DNA of 64,000 nucleotides from Rhinopithecus roxellana. Its lineage: Eukaryota; Chordata; Mammalia; Primates; Cercopithecidae. The notes under the pieces are model-generated. The model saw nothing but the letters and a program-made list of their open reading frames with translations, searched no databases and was not told the DNA's origin. The DNA is taken from the NCBI RefSeq assembly GCF_007565055.1, contig NC_044567.1:44505980-44569979 (forward strand), in the 5' to 3' direction. Position 1 is the stretch's first letter. Each line of letters opens with the position of its first letter. The position numbers were made by a program, and so were the translations under genes. Shown one piece after another: positions 33,730 through 43,934 of this stretch.

Positions 33730-33878
33730 GGCCGAGGAAGTCGCTCAGGCGTTCTCGGGCGAGGTTCCTAGGTCCGCACAGGAGCAGGGGCCAAGGAAGT
33801 TCGCACCGGCGTTCTTGGGCGAGGTTCCTGGGTCCCGCGCACGAGGAGGGGCCGAGGAAGTTCTCACCGCGCGTCCGC
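33730..33878 (+). repeat. ~60-bp GC-rich tandem repeat, 2.5 copies
   Basis: 'ggccgaggaag' recurs at 33730, 33789 (as 'ggccaaggaag') and 33850, with 'gcgttctcgggcgaggttcct' and 'gcgttcttgggcgaggttcct' between. The spacing is 59 and 61 bp. Confidence 0.9.
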
Positions 33879-33971
33879 CGGGAGCGGCAGTGGGCGGGAC
33901 ATAGGCGGGTCGGGGGCGGGTTGGTAGGCGTGGCTAGGCGGGTTCCGGTTTTTCTCCATCGGAGGTCGGGT

Positions 33972-33983
33972 TGCGCCTGCGCA
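33972..33983. promoter_or_regulatory. NRF1-type site
   Basis: 'tgcgcctgcgca' matches the palindromic NRF1 consensus (YGCGCAYGCGCR) with one internal change. Such sites mark CpG-island promoters. Confidence 0.55.
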
Positions 33984-33996
33984 GTCGACCCGTGTC

Positions 33997-34013
33997 TTTC
34001 CCGGCGCGGGAAA
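33997..34013. promoter_or_regulatory. E2F-type near-palindrome
   Basis: 'tttcccggcgcgggaaa' has perfectly mirrored 'tttcccg'/'cgggaaa' arms, matching E2F sites on both strands. Confidence 0.5.
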
Positions 34014-34037
34014 GTTGACGGTGAAGAACCTGGAACT

Positions 34038-34050
34038 GCGCCATCTTGCC
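34038..34050 (-). promoter_or_regulatory. YY1-type site
   Basis: 'gcgccatcttgcc' is the reverse of 'aagatggcg', the strong YY1 motif typical near start sites. On the minus strand it contains the ATG noted separately. Confidence 0.5.
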
Positions 34051-34060
34051 TCTGTTTGTC

Positions 34061-34704
34061 CAAACAGGAAACTACCCCCGGTAGCGCCTACTCATCAGCC
34101 CAAACCAGGAAGAGCAGTGGGTGTTGCTAAAATGTGGTGTGTGAACAGGAGAAGGTGGGAATATAACAGGAAAACGAGGCCAGGACCCACTCATGAGAGA
34201 CTGAGGTGGCAGATGGAGCAATCGGGGTTCAAAGCGCCCTTGGAGTTTTCCAGGGTGAAAGAAGTAATGGGGAGAAGACACTCTAAGGTTTGAGTGCGGT
34301 GCAAGTAAATGAATAAAGGTGTGACGGATATGGGCTTTAGGGAACAGGAAGCTGACTCAGAGCAGCTAGAGAATGGAGTGGATGCGGAAGGAGGTGAAGC
34401 TGGAGGTGCGTGTTTGGGCCAGATTATGCAAAAGTGGTGAGTACCATGCCCAGCAGGGAAGACTCTATGCTAAGGGGCCGGGGAAGCAGCAGGCCTTGTA
34501 AACCACCCTCTGGCAGCTGGCAAGGAGGCTGGGTTGGAGAGGACGCCCTGGAGGCAGGGGGGTGCAGGAAGGTACCACTGCATGGGTGAGCATCCACGGG
34601 CAAGGCTGTTCTGAATTGCAGCAGTGCCAGTGAGGAGGAGTGAAACTGGCTGGCAGGCATGACAATAATAATTACAAACACCTGCTTTTGGGCAGGCCAC
34701 CGCT
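34061..34704. other. Flank of the CpG segment, no recognised element
   Basis: A plus-strand AATAAA lies at 34312-34317. Minus frames at 34424-34700 lack support. No splice-bounded exon is evident. Confidence 0.4.
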
Positions 34705-34915
34705 TAGCACTTTACGCAAGTGGATTTTTAGAATCCTCCCAACATCCCTAGGAGGTAAATATCACGTCCATCATCTCCATTTTACAGATGAGGAAAAGGA
34801 GGCCAAGGGAAGTTAAGAAACTTGTCTGGGACTCCTCCACCGGACAGTGGCAGAGCCAGGCTGTTCACCCAAGCAGTCTCCACTGGAGGCCAAGACTGGA
34901 CCGCTGCATCACGCT
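34705..34915 (-). repeat. MIR, reverse orientation
   Basis: 'cgcttagcactttacgc', 'catcatctccattttacagatgaggaaaagg', 'cagtggcagagccaggctg'. Confidence 0.85.
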
Positions 34916-35079
34916 ACCTCTAGGATAAATGCTGGGAAGAAACAGTGAAGCCCCCTTTGGGAAAAGATCAACTAATAAGGAGGTGATGGTGACCTGGCGC
35001 CCTCTAGCCTTTGAAGGAGGCTTTACCATTTCCAAGGGGCTTTCATCCCAGCCTTGGCTCCAAAACCTCTCTACCAGGT

Positions 35080-35200
35080 ACACAAGGCAGATATCAGAAT
35101 TCCTGTTTTAGAGACAAGAAAACTGAGTCTTAGGTGGGTTAAAGGACTCGCCAAGCCCCCAGCTAGTGACCCCACTGTGCAGCCTATTGACCTTCCAGCC
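35080..35200 (-). repeat. MIR fragment, reverse orientation
   Basis: 'attcctgttttagagacaagaaaactgagtc', 'ctcgccaagcccccagctagtgac'. Confidence 0.65.
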
Positions 35201-35325
35201 TCCTGGAATGGTCATCCATGCCCACTTCGGGCTGATCTTACACTGCTGTTACTTTAGGTTGGTCCTGCACTGTTGTCTCTTCCCCTCCTTTGCCTTGAAG
35301 CATCACAGAAGGCCTCGTGGTGTCT

Positions 35326-35638
35326 TGTTTGTTTGTTTGTTTGTTTATTTGTTTATTTGAGATGCAGTCTCACTCTGTCGCCCAAGCAGGAGTTCAATGG
35401 TACAGTCTCGGTTCACCGCCACCGCCGCCTCCCGGGTTCAAGTGATTCTCCTGCCTCAGCCTCCCGAGTAGCTGGGACTACAGGCTCATGCCACCACGCC
35501 CCGCTAATTTTTGTATTTTCAGTAGAGACGGGGTTTCATCGTGTTGGCCAGGCTGGTCTCAAGCTCCTGACCTCATGATCCACCCGCCTCGGCCTCCCGA
35601 AGTGCTGGGATTACAGGCGTGAGCCACCGTTCCCGGCC
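35326..35638 (-). mobile_element. Alu, minus strand, with (TTTG)n tail
   Basis: The tail is remodelled to 'tttgtttg' and 'tttattt' units. Complete antisense Alu ending 'gttcccggcc'. 'gtggtgtct' lies on both sides as a probable target-site duplication. Confidence 0.93.
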
Positions 35639-35639
35639 T

Positions 35640-36055
35640 GTGGTGTCTCCTTGACTCTACCTCGTCCTGGTGCCCTTCACATCCCCAGTTTCACAGGAAC
35701 GCCCTCCTGAGCACACACAGATTCCCTGGAGCCTTCTGTTGTCTCCTCACAGATACCTATTGATTAAAGCGCCAATCAGGCCTTTTGTTGGCCTCTGAGG
35801 CCATCTTTCCTCCAGGAGGCCCAATAAAGCAGTGCTTGTGGATATTTTTATGGGTCATGTTTTAAAAATTACATCCAAATTAAATTTGTGCTGATTTAAT
35901 TAGAATATGGAAGCTGAGGGATTTCTTTATTGCTCCTCCTGCTGGGTCCTGGGCAAATGGCTTCTCTCTGGAAACTGCTGTGCTCACCACGAACAGATGT
36001 GGGGCAGGCTGGGCCATCCCTTGTCTGCCTGTAGATTAAATACCCTTAGGAAGTA
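35640..36055. other. Unique block with an AT-rich, possibly conserved core
   Basis: The 35815-35935 part ('tttatgggtcatgttttaaaa', 'gtgctgatttaattagaatatgg') has homeodomain-type TAAT cores and looks unlike decayed repeat. No gene supported. Confidence 0.35.
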
Positions 36056-36059
36056 GAAG

Positions 36060-36180
36060 GTCAGAACTGGAAGTGTCCTTGAGACCATCAAGTCCTTGTC
36101 CTTTCTTGCACAGAAGACAGGCTGAGCCCCAGAGATGGGCAACAAGCCACTTAAGGTCACATAGACAGGGCAAGATGTCC
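36060..36180 (-). repeat. MIR-like fragment, reverse orientation
   Basis: 'gacaggctgagccccagag', 'caagccacttaaggtcacatagacag' fit the antisense MIR right half. Confidence 0.55.
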
Positions 36181-36499
36181 TCAACAATTCTGGCATCTCC
36201 TAGGAGCCTCTGTCCAGAGAATAGAGTTGTCTAGTGAATAAGAATCTCTCCTTGGATGCTGTGAGGCACAGCAGAGCTGGAAGTCAGGGCCTGAGGAACA
36301 GCTTGAGGCTCGATAGACCCCCAGTAGCGACACCCCTAGGTATGGCTTTAGGCACAACACTTTCAGGACTCTGTTCCTCACCAGCTCTCAGTTCTGTCTT
36401 CTCCTGAGCTGTTTTTAGCCTTAGGCTTTACTGGAAGCAGGACTAGCGTAGTTGCAACAGACTATATCCTCTCATCTTGAAATATTTGGGCAAAAGGAC
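36181..36499. other. No recognised element
   Basis: Spacer between a MIR-like relic and an Alu; nothing supported. Confidence 0.45.
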
Positions 36500-36797
36500 T
36501 TTTTTTTTTTTTTTTTTTTTTTTTGAGACAGAGTCTTGCTCTGTCGCCCAGGCTAGAATGCAGTGGTGCAATCTTGGTTCACTGCAACCCCTGTCTCCTG
36601 GGTTCAAGCAATTCTCCTGCTTCAACCTCCTGAGTAGCTGGGACTACAGGTGCATGCCACCATGCCCGGCTAATTTTTGTATTTTCAGTAGAGACAGGGT
36701 TTCACAATGTTGGCCAGGCTGGTCTGGAACTTCTGACCCATGATCCATCTGCCTCCCAAAGTGCTGGGATTATAGGCATGGGCCACTGTGCCCCGCC
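36500..36797 (-). mobile_element. Alu, minus strand
   Basis: 25-base T-run then antisense Alu ending 'gtgccccgcc'. A small deletion removes part of the left arm ('gacccatgatccatctgcctccc'). Confidence 0.93.
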
Positions 36798-37039
36798 AAC
36801 ATTCTTTTTTTACTTCCCCGAAGCCTCAACTGAATGCTCCAATGGGGCATACCTCAATCCTGCATCCCTTCTGGAGCTGAGGCAATCACAGGGCTGAGAT
36901 CTAGGGAATGGTGGACTGCCAGATAAAAATCAAAGGCTGTGATCACAAGAAGCCAGAAGGTGGGGTGGGGAGGAGTGATAGCACATCCCAAAACAGGTAG
37001 GACCACTGGGAAACAGGCCAACATCATCTTCAATGCACA

Positions 37040-37245
37040 TGATATGGAACGGCAGTGGTTCAAATCCAAGTGTTACGACTTACAAGCTGTGCAGCCCTGA
37101 GCAAGTCAATGGATATCCCAAGCCTCATAAGGCTCATCTGAAAAACAGAGAAGCTAATCTTCACCTTGTAGAGATTTTGTAGGAATTAGCGATATTAATA
37201 TTATGTACTTGACGCAATGCTTGGTCTGGAGGAAATCCTTAGTAG
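37040..37245 (+). repeat. MIR, forward, next to the TGA tract
   Basis: 'gcagtggttcaaatcc', 'acttacaagctgtgcagccctgagcaagtc', 'ttgtaggaattagcgatattaat'. The TGA tract starts right at its 3' end. Confidence 0.75.
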
Positions 37246-37255
37246 GTGGTGAGTT

Positions 37256-38535
37256 CTGATGGTGATGATGATAGCAATGATGATGATGATGATGACAGTG
37301 ATGGTGATGATGAAGATGACAGTGATGATGATGATGACAGTGATGGTGATGATGATGACAACAATGGTGATGATGAAGATGACGACAGTGATGATGATGA
37401 CAGTGATGGTGATGATGATGACAACAATGATGATGATGACAGTGATGGTGATGATGATGACAGTGATGATGACAGTGATGGTGATGATGATGACAGTGAT
37501 GATGATGACAGTAATGGTGATGATGACAGTTATGGTGATGATGACAACAGTGATGATGACGACAGTGATGGTGATGATGATGACAGTGATGATGACAGTG
37601 ATGGTGATGATGATGATAGTGATGATGATGATAGTAATGGTGATGATGTTGATGACAGTGGTGATGATGATGATGACAGTAATGGTGATGATGATGATGA
37701 CAGTAATGGTGATGATGATGATGATGGCGGTGATGGTGATGATGATGATGGCAGTGATGGTGATGATGACAATGATGATGATGACAACAGTGATGATGAT
37801 GACAGTGATGATGATGACTGATGGTGATGATGACAACAGTGATGATGATGACAGTGATGGTGATGATGATGACAGTGATGATGATGACAGTGATGGTGAT
37901 GATGATGACAGTGATGATGTTGATGACAGTGATAGTGATGATGATGATGACAGTGATGATGATGACAGTAATGGTGATGGTGATGATGACAGTGATGGTG
38001 ATGATGATGACAGTGATGGTGATGATGATGATGATGACAATGATGATGATAATGACAGTGATGATGATGGCAATGATGATAATGATGACAGTGATGGTGA
38101 TGATGATGACAATGATGATGATGATGATGACAGTGATGGTGATGATGATGACAGTGATGATGACAGTGATGGTGATGATGATGACGATGACAGTGATGAT
38201 GATGACAGTGATGGTGATGATGATGATGACAATGATGATGATGACAGTGATGATGATGGCAATGATGATAATGATGACAGTGATGGTGATGATGACAATG
38301 ATGATGATGATGATGACAGTGATGGTGATGATGATGACAGTGATGATGATGACGATGACAGTGATGATGATAGTGATGGTGATGATGATGACAGTGATGG
38401 TGATGATGACGGCAGTGATGATGATGACAGTGATGGTGATGATGATGACAGTGATGATGATGACAGTGATGGTGATGATGATGATGATGACAGTGATGGT
38501 GATGATGAGAGTGATGATAATGAAAGTGATGATGA
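37256..38535 (+). repeat. 1.28-kb (TGA)n variant repeat with higher-order units
   Basis: The tract is built from 'gatgatgatgacagtgatggt'-type blocks of TGA with regular ACAG and TGG variants. In the GAT frame it reads as Asp/Ser/Gly, in the ATG frame as Met/Thr/Val, and on the other strand as Ser, His or Ile runs. The third plus frame is full of TGA stops. Long frames (up to 466 codons on minus, 430 on plus) are therefore expected by composition. A frame slip at about 37818 breaks the Asp/Ser reading. There is no start or splice context for a DSPP-like acidic protein. Confidence 0.97.
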
Positions 38536-39109
38536 AGATCTTGGGCTGTAGGTCTGCAAGTGGACACTCTGGTTTTCTTGGTGCCCAAAGGACTGACTCA
38601 CATACTTTTGGGTATCAAAATCAATTAGTAAGTTAAAGAATAAAAATAGCTAACAAGAAAAAGATCGAGTGTATCTTTTGGCACAAAATGGAATTGGTAA
38701 AGGCTCCAAGAGAAAGTTTCCATTCAAATGCCACTGTTCAATCTGAATATTTAAAAATATCTTCCTACTGAGCATATCCAGTTTCTGTTTCTTGGAATGA
38801 AAAGTAGGTAACAAAAGTCAACAAACAACTGCCTTCCTTGGCATGTAACAACTACCACTGACTCACTATCCCAGGCAAATCTGCTGTGGTTCTCTCCTTC
38901 TTAGATGAAAGACTCTGTGCTCCTCAAGGGAGATGCTGTTGGGGTCCACTCAATCCTGGAACAAATGAACATTCTTCTCCTTGGCAAATCCCATGATGAT
39001 GTGCTCAGACTCCATATGTTAATCTTGGGCTGTGGTGCCCAGGGTGGAAGGAACCTCCCACCAAGCCTGACCTTGACCTCATGGCAGTCAGTGGGTGAGC
39101 AGGTCTGCC
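38536..39109. other. No recognised element
   Basis: The frame at 38905-39309 runs from here into an antisense MIR and has no coding support. Confidence 0.45.
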
Positions 39110-39265
39110 TTCGGAACTTCCAGCACTCTTATCTCTCCCATCTCCTTTGGTTTTCATGGCACCTCTATGACTCCATGTGCTTTACAAGTGAGAATGTTGA
39201 GGTTCAGACAAGAAATCCAAGTCATTTAAGGTCACACAGCAAGAGCATAACTGGGCCTATCACTT
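39110..39265 (-). repeat. MIR, reverse orientation
   Basis: 'catggcacctctatgactcc', 'gagaatgttgaggttcagacaag', 'aaggtcacacagcaagagc'. Confidence 0.75.
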
Positions 39266-40084
39266 CCATCTCCTGCTTCCAAGCCATTCCTACTGTCAGT
39301 GTCACATAAATGGACATTTGGAAAGTAAATTGACTATGGTCCTGGAGCTGTTTGGGAGTAAAGAATCCACATCTCAAACATATGGCTCAAGCAATATGCT
39401 AGGTACTCCAGAAAACACAGATTAATGACACCCTTGTAGAATTTACACTGTTCCCGGGCAAAACAGTTCCCCATCTCCTCTTGTCAACAAAATCATGAGA
39501 GATCCAGAGTGAAAGGTCCTATTCTTAAGCAAGCTCTCGATGCTATCACCTGCTTCACTGTGATTCCCAGTGCTTTACATCTACCTTCTGGGCCTTTGCC
39601 TCCTTTTCCTTGTATCGTGACATTCACAGACCTCGGCTGACAGATGAAATTACTCAGACACAGGTACGCAGTGTAATAGCACCTAGGTGACTGCCTGACT
39701 CTAGTGGCCAGAAAGCAGCCCTGAGAAGCTGGAGATGCTTGCTTTTTTCAGTGCAGGCACAATGCCGAAAACCTGGAGGCAACACAACCTGCAGGTAATT
39801 AACATTTATTGTTCCCCTTTCAGGGAACCTCATGCGCATGGATGATCAAAGGTCAGTTCCTGGTCAACATAAGTAAACAAGCCTGATCAAGATACCTTCC
39901 CCCTCACTCCCTTGCACGTACTCTCCCTCACTCCCTCGCACATACTCAGGGTTACAGAACAGCTGCCTTCAGCTATTCTCCCCCGAAGCTATGCGGAGCC
40001 TTCCAACCTTTCAGAAGGCCTGCTTCTTTATAGTTTCTCCTACCAGTCTGATCGATCTCCTACAATTCACACATGTCTTCCCTC
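39266..40084. other. Mostly unrecognised; a weak L2 relic
   Basis: 'caatatgctaggtactccagaaaacacagatt' near 39392-39425 looks like antisense L2. A short ~26-bp tandem ('cactcccttgcacgtactc' / 'cactccctcgcacatactc') lies at 39904-39949. Confidence 0.4.
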
Positions 40085-40200
40085 CATTGCTGAAATGTGA
40101 GCCTCATGAGGACAGAGATTCTGTCTCCCGCTGTTCCATACCCCCCATGGCAACTTGCAGAGGTGCTCAGTGCACGTTCAACGAAAGGATGTCCAAGTGG
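40085..40200 (+). repeat. L2 3' end, forward orientation
   Basis: 'gtgagcctcatgaggacagagattctgtctccc', 'ggtgctcagtgcacgttcaacg'. Confidence 0.75.
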
Positions 40201-40479
40201 TGATGACTTCCCCATCAAACAGATCTCACTGCAGCAAAGGAATTGCATTATCTGAGACAGAATGTCCTTCCTGAAAGGGAACAGGCTTTGTTGAGTCATG
40301 AATAATACCACTGATATTCTTTGGGACCTCAGCTCTCTGACTGATGTATAGGCATCTCCATAGGTAACTACAGGAAGTGATCTTGGGTGTCAGCCTGAGC
40401 TAGAGTAAAAGGATTGGAGCACGTTTGCTATAGCCACTGAACAGGTTCAACCCAGGGATCAAACATCATGCAACAGTCC

Positions 40480-40620
40480 AGTCTTAATATTCATTACAAA
40501 GCACCTACCATGTGCCAGGTGTGGGGCTTAACATAGTGACAACTTCAAGGGATTCACCATCTAATAAAAAAGACTGACTCATAATCAAGTGAGGCCATGA
40601 GAACGGCTTCAAAACAGGTC
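40480..40620 (-). repeat. L2 fragment, reverse orientation
   Basis: 'caaagcacctaccatgtgccaggtgtgggg', 'caagggattcaccatctaata'. Confidence 0.7.
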
Positions 40621-40789
40621 TGTAGGAAGACAGAGAAAAGGGAAAATTGGTTTCTGATATAAAGATTCTCAGGGAGATGCTGAGCTTTTCCTCTGGGTAA
40701 AGAAAGCCCAAAGAGGGAAATGGATACTGTACTTCACACAAGTGGCTTGTTCTTCCACTTCACTGCAATGGTTGGTATGGTTCTCTAAT

Positions 40790-40870
40790 GTGGATCTTTC
40801 TCACTGCCTAGACTATGAGTCCTCTAAGGGCAAACATTCTGTCTTTTGCTCCTCTTACCTCTTCTTCCTA
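40790..40870 (+). repeat. L2 fragment, forward orientation
   Basis: 'gactatgagtcctctaagggcaaacattctgtc' is the sense L2 tail. Confidence 0.65.
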
Positions 40871-40885
40871 AGAAGAGGTCTTCTA

Positions 40886-41160
40886 GGTCAGGCTCCACGG
40901 CTCATGTCTGTAATCCCAGCAATTTGGGAGGCCGAGGTGGGTGGATCACCTGAGGTCAGGAGTTCGAGACCAGCCTGGCCAACATGGTGAAACCCCATCT
41001 CTACTAAAAATATACAAATTAGCCAGGCATGGTGGCACATGCCTGTTATCCCAGCTACTCAGGAGGCTGAGGCAGGAGAATCGCTTGAACCTGGGAGGCG
41101 GAGGTTGCAGTGAGCTAAGATCGTACCATTGCACTTCAGCCTGGGCGACGGAGCCAAACT
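40886..41160 (+). mobile_element. Alu, plus strand, with remodelled tail
   Basis: Complete body from 'ggtcaggctccacggc' to 'ggagccaaactctggg'. The target-site duplication ('aagaggtcttcta' 40872-40884 and 'cagaagtcttcta' 41271-41283) shows that the following GA-rich tract is this Alu's tail. Confidence 0.93.
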
Positions 41161-41276
41161 CTGGGAAGAAGAAGAAGGAGAAGAGGAAGAAGAAGAGGAG
41201 GAGGAGGAAGAAGAAGAAGAAGGAGGAGGAGGAGGAGAAGAGGAAGAAGGAGAAGCAGAAGCAGCAGAAGCAGAAG
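41161..41276 (+). repeat. (GAA/GGA)n polypurine tract
   Basis: About 115 bases, nearly all purine, of GAA, GGA and GAG triplets, ending 'gcagaagcagcagaag'. It replaced the Alu poly(A) tail. Such mirror-type polypurine DNA can form triplexes. Confidence 0.95.
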
Positions 41277-41283
41277 TCTTCTA

Positions 41284-41799
41284 AACTGATAGTAAGAACT
41301 TTACCTTTGTTTCTATTCTTAATTCCCCAAAGCTGGGCCTGGGGTTTTGTTTCCTACCTCCTCCCTCACACCTGACCCTGACATAGGGCACACTGTATGC
41401 TCAATCTTCATAGATGTGAGGTCTTGGGGTGACTGGTGGACAGGGATGGTCTCAGCCAGACCCAGGCAGCCTCATTCACTGAATGATGCAGAGCAAGGAA
41501 GCTGTCTTCATCTAGAGCTGGCTTCTCATGCTGAGAACTGGCAGTGGGTCTGGGGACTGTGGATATGAGCAGAGTGCTTGAAGCAGATGCCCAGCACAAC
41601 TCTTAATTTTTTTTCTTCATTCCCGTTTGTGTTTAGGCCAGCTTCTACAACTGGGGCCAGGATTGGGTAACCCCACCACACAGACAGTACATCTTTCCAA
41701 TTGCTTGAGGTAGAAACACTTTAGTTTTAGTTCCAGAAGTTGATAACCTTTTGGAGAAAATATTCTCTAGCCAATTAGGCTATCTTTTCTCTAATTTCT
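41284..41799. other. No recognised element
   Basis: Unique-looking spacer; no frame supported. Confidence 0.45.
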
Positions 41800-42105
41800 T
41801 TTTTTCTTTCTTTTTTTTTTTTTTTGAGACAGAGTCTTGCTCTGTCACCCAGGCTGGAGTCCAGTGGCGTGATCTCAGCTCACTGTAACCTCTGCCTTCT
41901 GGGTTTAAGCGATTCTCCTGCCTCAACCTCCCGTGTAGCTGGGATTGCAGGCACACGCCATCATGCCTGGCTAATTTGTGTATTTTTAGTAGAGATGGGG
42001 TTTCATCATGTTGTTCAGGCTGGTCTCGAACTCCTGATCTTGTGATCCTCCTGCCTCAGCCTCCCAAAGCTCTGGGATTACAGGCATGAGCCACTGCATC
42101 TGGTC
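41800..42105 (-). mobile_element. Alu, minus strand
   Basis: Antisense Alu ending 'ctgcatctggtc'. Target-site duplication 'cttttctctaatttct' / 'cttttctctcatttct'. Confidence 0.93.
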
Positions 42106-42844
42106 CTTTTCTCTCATTTCTATGCTACCTTTCCCAAATCTAATTGGGATGTATTCAATACCTTAAGCACATTCCTGTGGTCCAGGAAGTGTACATGGCC
42201 CTTGTTACTCCATCTTTGCTTTGGTGAAATGCTAGATTACATTTGCAGAAAGATGAATCATGCCACAGCCAAGAGAACACTTCTGAGAAAATCACTGTTC
42301 AAGGATAATTATAGTGTAGGAGGTCTCTAGTCTCCTCAGACCATTCTTTTTTTCTTACTGTCATAAGACAGGAAGAGCTCAAAGAGACTTTAAATCATTG
42401 ATTGCTGGAACAATGGGTCAGGTACTGAGAAGGTGGAGTCTCTATAAATTGCAGTGGCTTCCTTGACCCTGTGCTTTGCATGGTTTGTGTGTAGGTGCTA
42501 GGATAAACCCTAGACTTCTTACTCTGGCATTTCTGACTTATTTTAACTGATACCAACCTGATCTTCATGTGCCATCTCTTTTGTGCCACTTCGAAGAATG
42601 CAGAGTCTAGTAAAAAATGCAGAGGTAAAAGAAAATTATAATTGAGAGTTGAATGCAATGGTAGAGAGCAACACAGGGAATACAGAGTTGGGGCTGACTT
42701 ATTTCATTTGAGGTAGCAGAGGGTAACAATTTTCCAGGTAAAGTAAACTCAACTCACGGGTAATCAAGGAAGGTTTCCTAAAGGAGGTGACACTTTGGCG
42801 AGTCTCAAATAATTTGTAACGAGTAAGGGCTGTGACAAGTGAAG

Positions 42845-42846
<2 letters not shown>
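42106..42846. other. No recognised element
   Basis: AT-rich unique-looking sequence. 'ggtaatcaaggaaggtttcctaaaggaggtgacactttggcgag' (42761-42805) has an old-repeat feel but I cannot name it. Confidence 0.4.

Positions 42847-42887
<41 letters not shown>
42847..42887 (+). repeat. (GT)n microsatellite
   Basis: About 20 uninterrupted GT units. Confidence 0.95.
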
Positions 42888-42888
<1 letters not shown>

Positions 42889-43934
42889 TTTAAAAATATA
42901 GCATGCATGAAGGGCCAGAACTATTAATAGGACTGAAGTGTGGAAGAAATTACAAGGCAGGCCCTGTGGCTGGGGCATGCGATTCTTGTTGGAGAGTAAC
43001 TGGAAAGGGGAGAGTAAGAAGAGGACGGGATAAAGCAGAGATCCAAGTAAAACATCTGGGAAATATAGGCTTTCAGGAAATAAGACACTGTGTGCAACCT
43101 GATGTAATCCTGTGCTGGAGATGACGTTCAGAAATAGGAAAGTAGACAGAGCTGACTTGGAGCCCTGAAGAGCAGGCTTTGTTTCAGCACCACGGCCAGC
43201 GGCTGACACACTTGCGCAGGATCTGAGGCAAAGCTCATTCTCTGATTTTGAGCTGCACCCTAAGATCTCAAAGCCTTAAGGAGTAGGAAGTGGAAGTGGC
43301 TGGAGAGTTGATGCTCAGGCTCCAGTTATAATGGAGAGTGTGTGTATGTCCAGTTATTCGTGGATGAGTGCAGAAGATGCTCTTAAGAAAGTAAAGCTGT
43401 GATTCAAAATAGGGTGGAGTGATCAGGCATTTTTCCTGAATTAATTTCTGAATTTCCTGATTCATTCTTTCTGAAGCACAGAAGAGTCAAACTTTGAACC
43501 CCTATTGTATCCTGCAATGAAAATGTTCTCTGTCATGGATGTGATTTAATTACTATATTGGTTATATGAACCAGCTCAGAGACTAGAACTCTTGGTCTTA
43601 GCTTGTAGCTAAGGCCTCTCAAAAGAAAACTGCTCATTACAGTCAAAAAGTGAGGATGTACAATGGAAAATTCTCAGTTTGTTGAGGATACAATTCATTT
43701 GAACATTTTTTGATATAAGGTAAAAATACTAACTATTTCCAACACACTTCGCTTCACACACCTTCCATTTTTGGCAAGTCTAAAGAAATATTTGTTTCCT
43801 TTCTTCTGCCTGAGTTAGGCTGTGTCCTGTTCCTTCTCTCCTGTGAGCATCCACAGGACTGAGTATGTAACCGAACCATTATTCAGCAAGCTCTCAACTT
43901 TTTAATTCATCTGTTCTATGGCCTCCAAGAAAGT
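42888..43934. other. No recognised element
   Basis: About 1 kb without a named element; 42900-43130 may be a decayed dispersed repeat. Minus frame 42805-43209 contains the GT run and is not a gene. Confidence 0.4.

Larger units (their letters stand above)
33934..34044 (-). other. 36-codon open frame with strong start context
   Basis: On the minus strand the YY1-type motif places an ATG at 34044-34042 in the context 'caagATGGcg' (A at -3, G at +4). The frame runs 36 codons to a TAG at 33934. It is basic and proline-ending, with no domain. It could be an upstream or first-exon frame if the segment is transcribed leftward; it may equally be chance. Confidence 0.25.
33715..34060. promoter_or_regulatory. 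CpG-dense promoter-like segment
   Basis: About 39 CpG dinucleotides fall in 33720-34021 by hand count, far above anything else outside Alus in this window. GC boxes ('gggcggg') recur between 33893 and 33942 and form G-run clusters. An NRF1-type, an E2F-type and a YY1-type motif lie within 80 bp. This could be a CpG-island promoter for a transcript leaving the window region in either direction. It could also be a GC-rich endogenous-retrovirus LTR, given the internal repeats and the minus-strand AATAAA. I cannot tell which. Confidence 0.6.

Noticed and set aside
33730..33878. GC-rich tandem repeat as an SVA-type VNTR
   Set aside because: There is no CCCTCT hexamer block, Alu-like domain or SINE-R part beside it.
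34015..34293. 92-codon plus frame beginning in the CpG segment with AATAAA shortly after its stop
   Set aside because: It starts at TTG rather than ATG, has no domain, and the stop-to-AATAAA spacing alone is weak evidence.
37256..38535. Regular repeat pattern that could suggest a CRISPR array
   Set aside because: There are no unique spacers; the whole tract is trinucleotide variants in a primate genome.
37201..38636. Very long open frames (430 codons on plus, 466 and 352 on minus) resembling an acidic Asp/Ser or a Ser-rich protein
   Set aside because: They arise from the TGA trinucleotide array, which is stop-free in five of six readings. The Asp/Ser reading slips frame near 37818 and no promoter, signal peptide or splice context is present.
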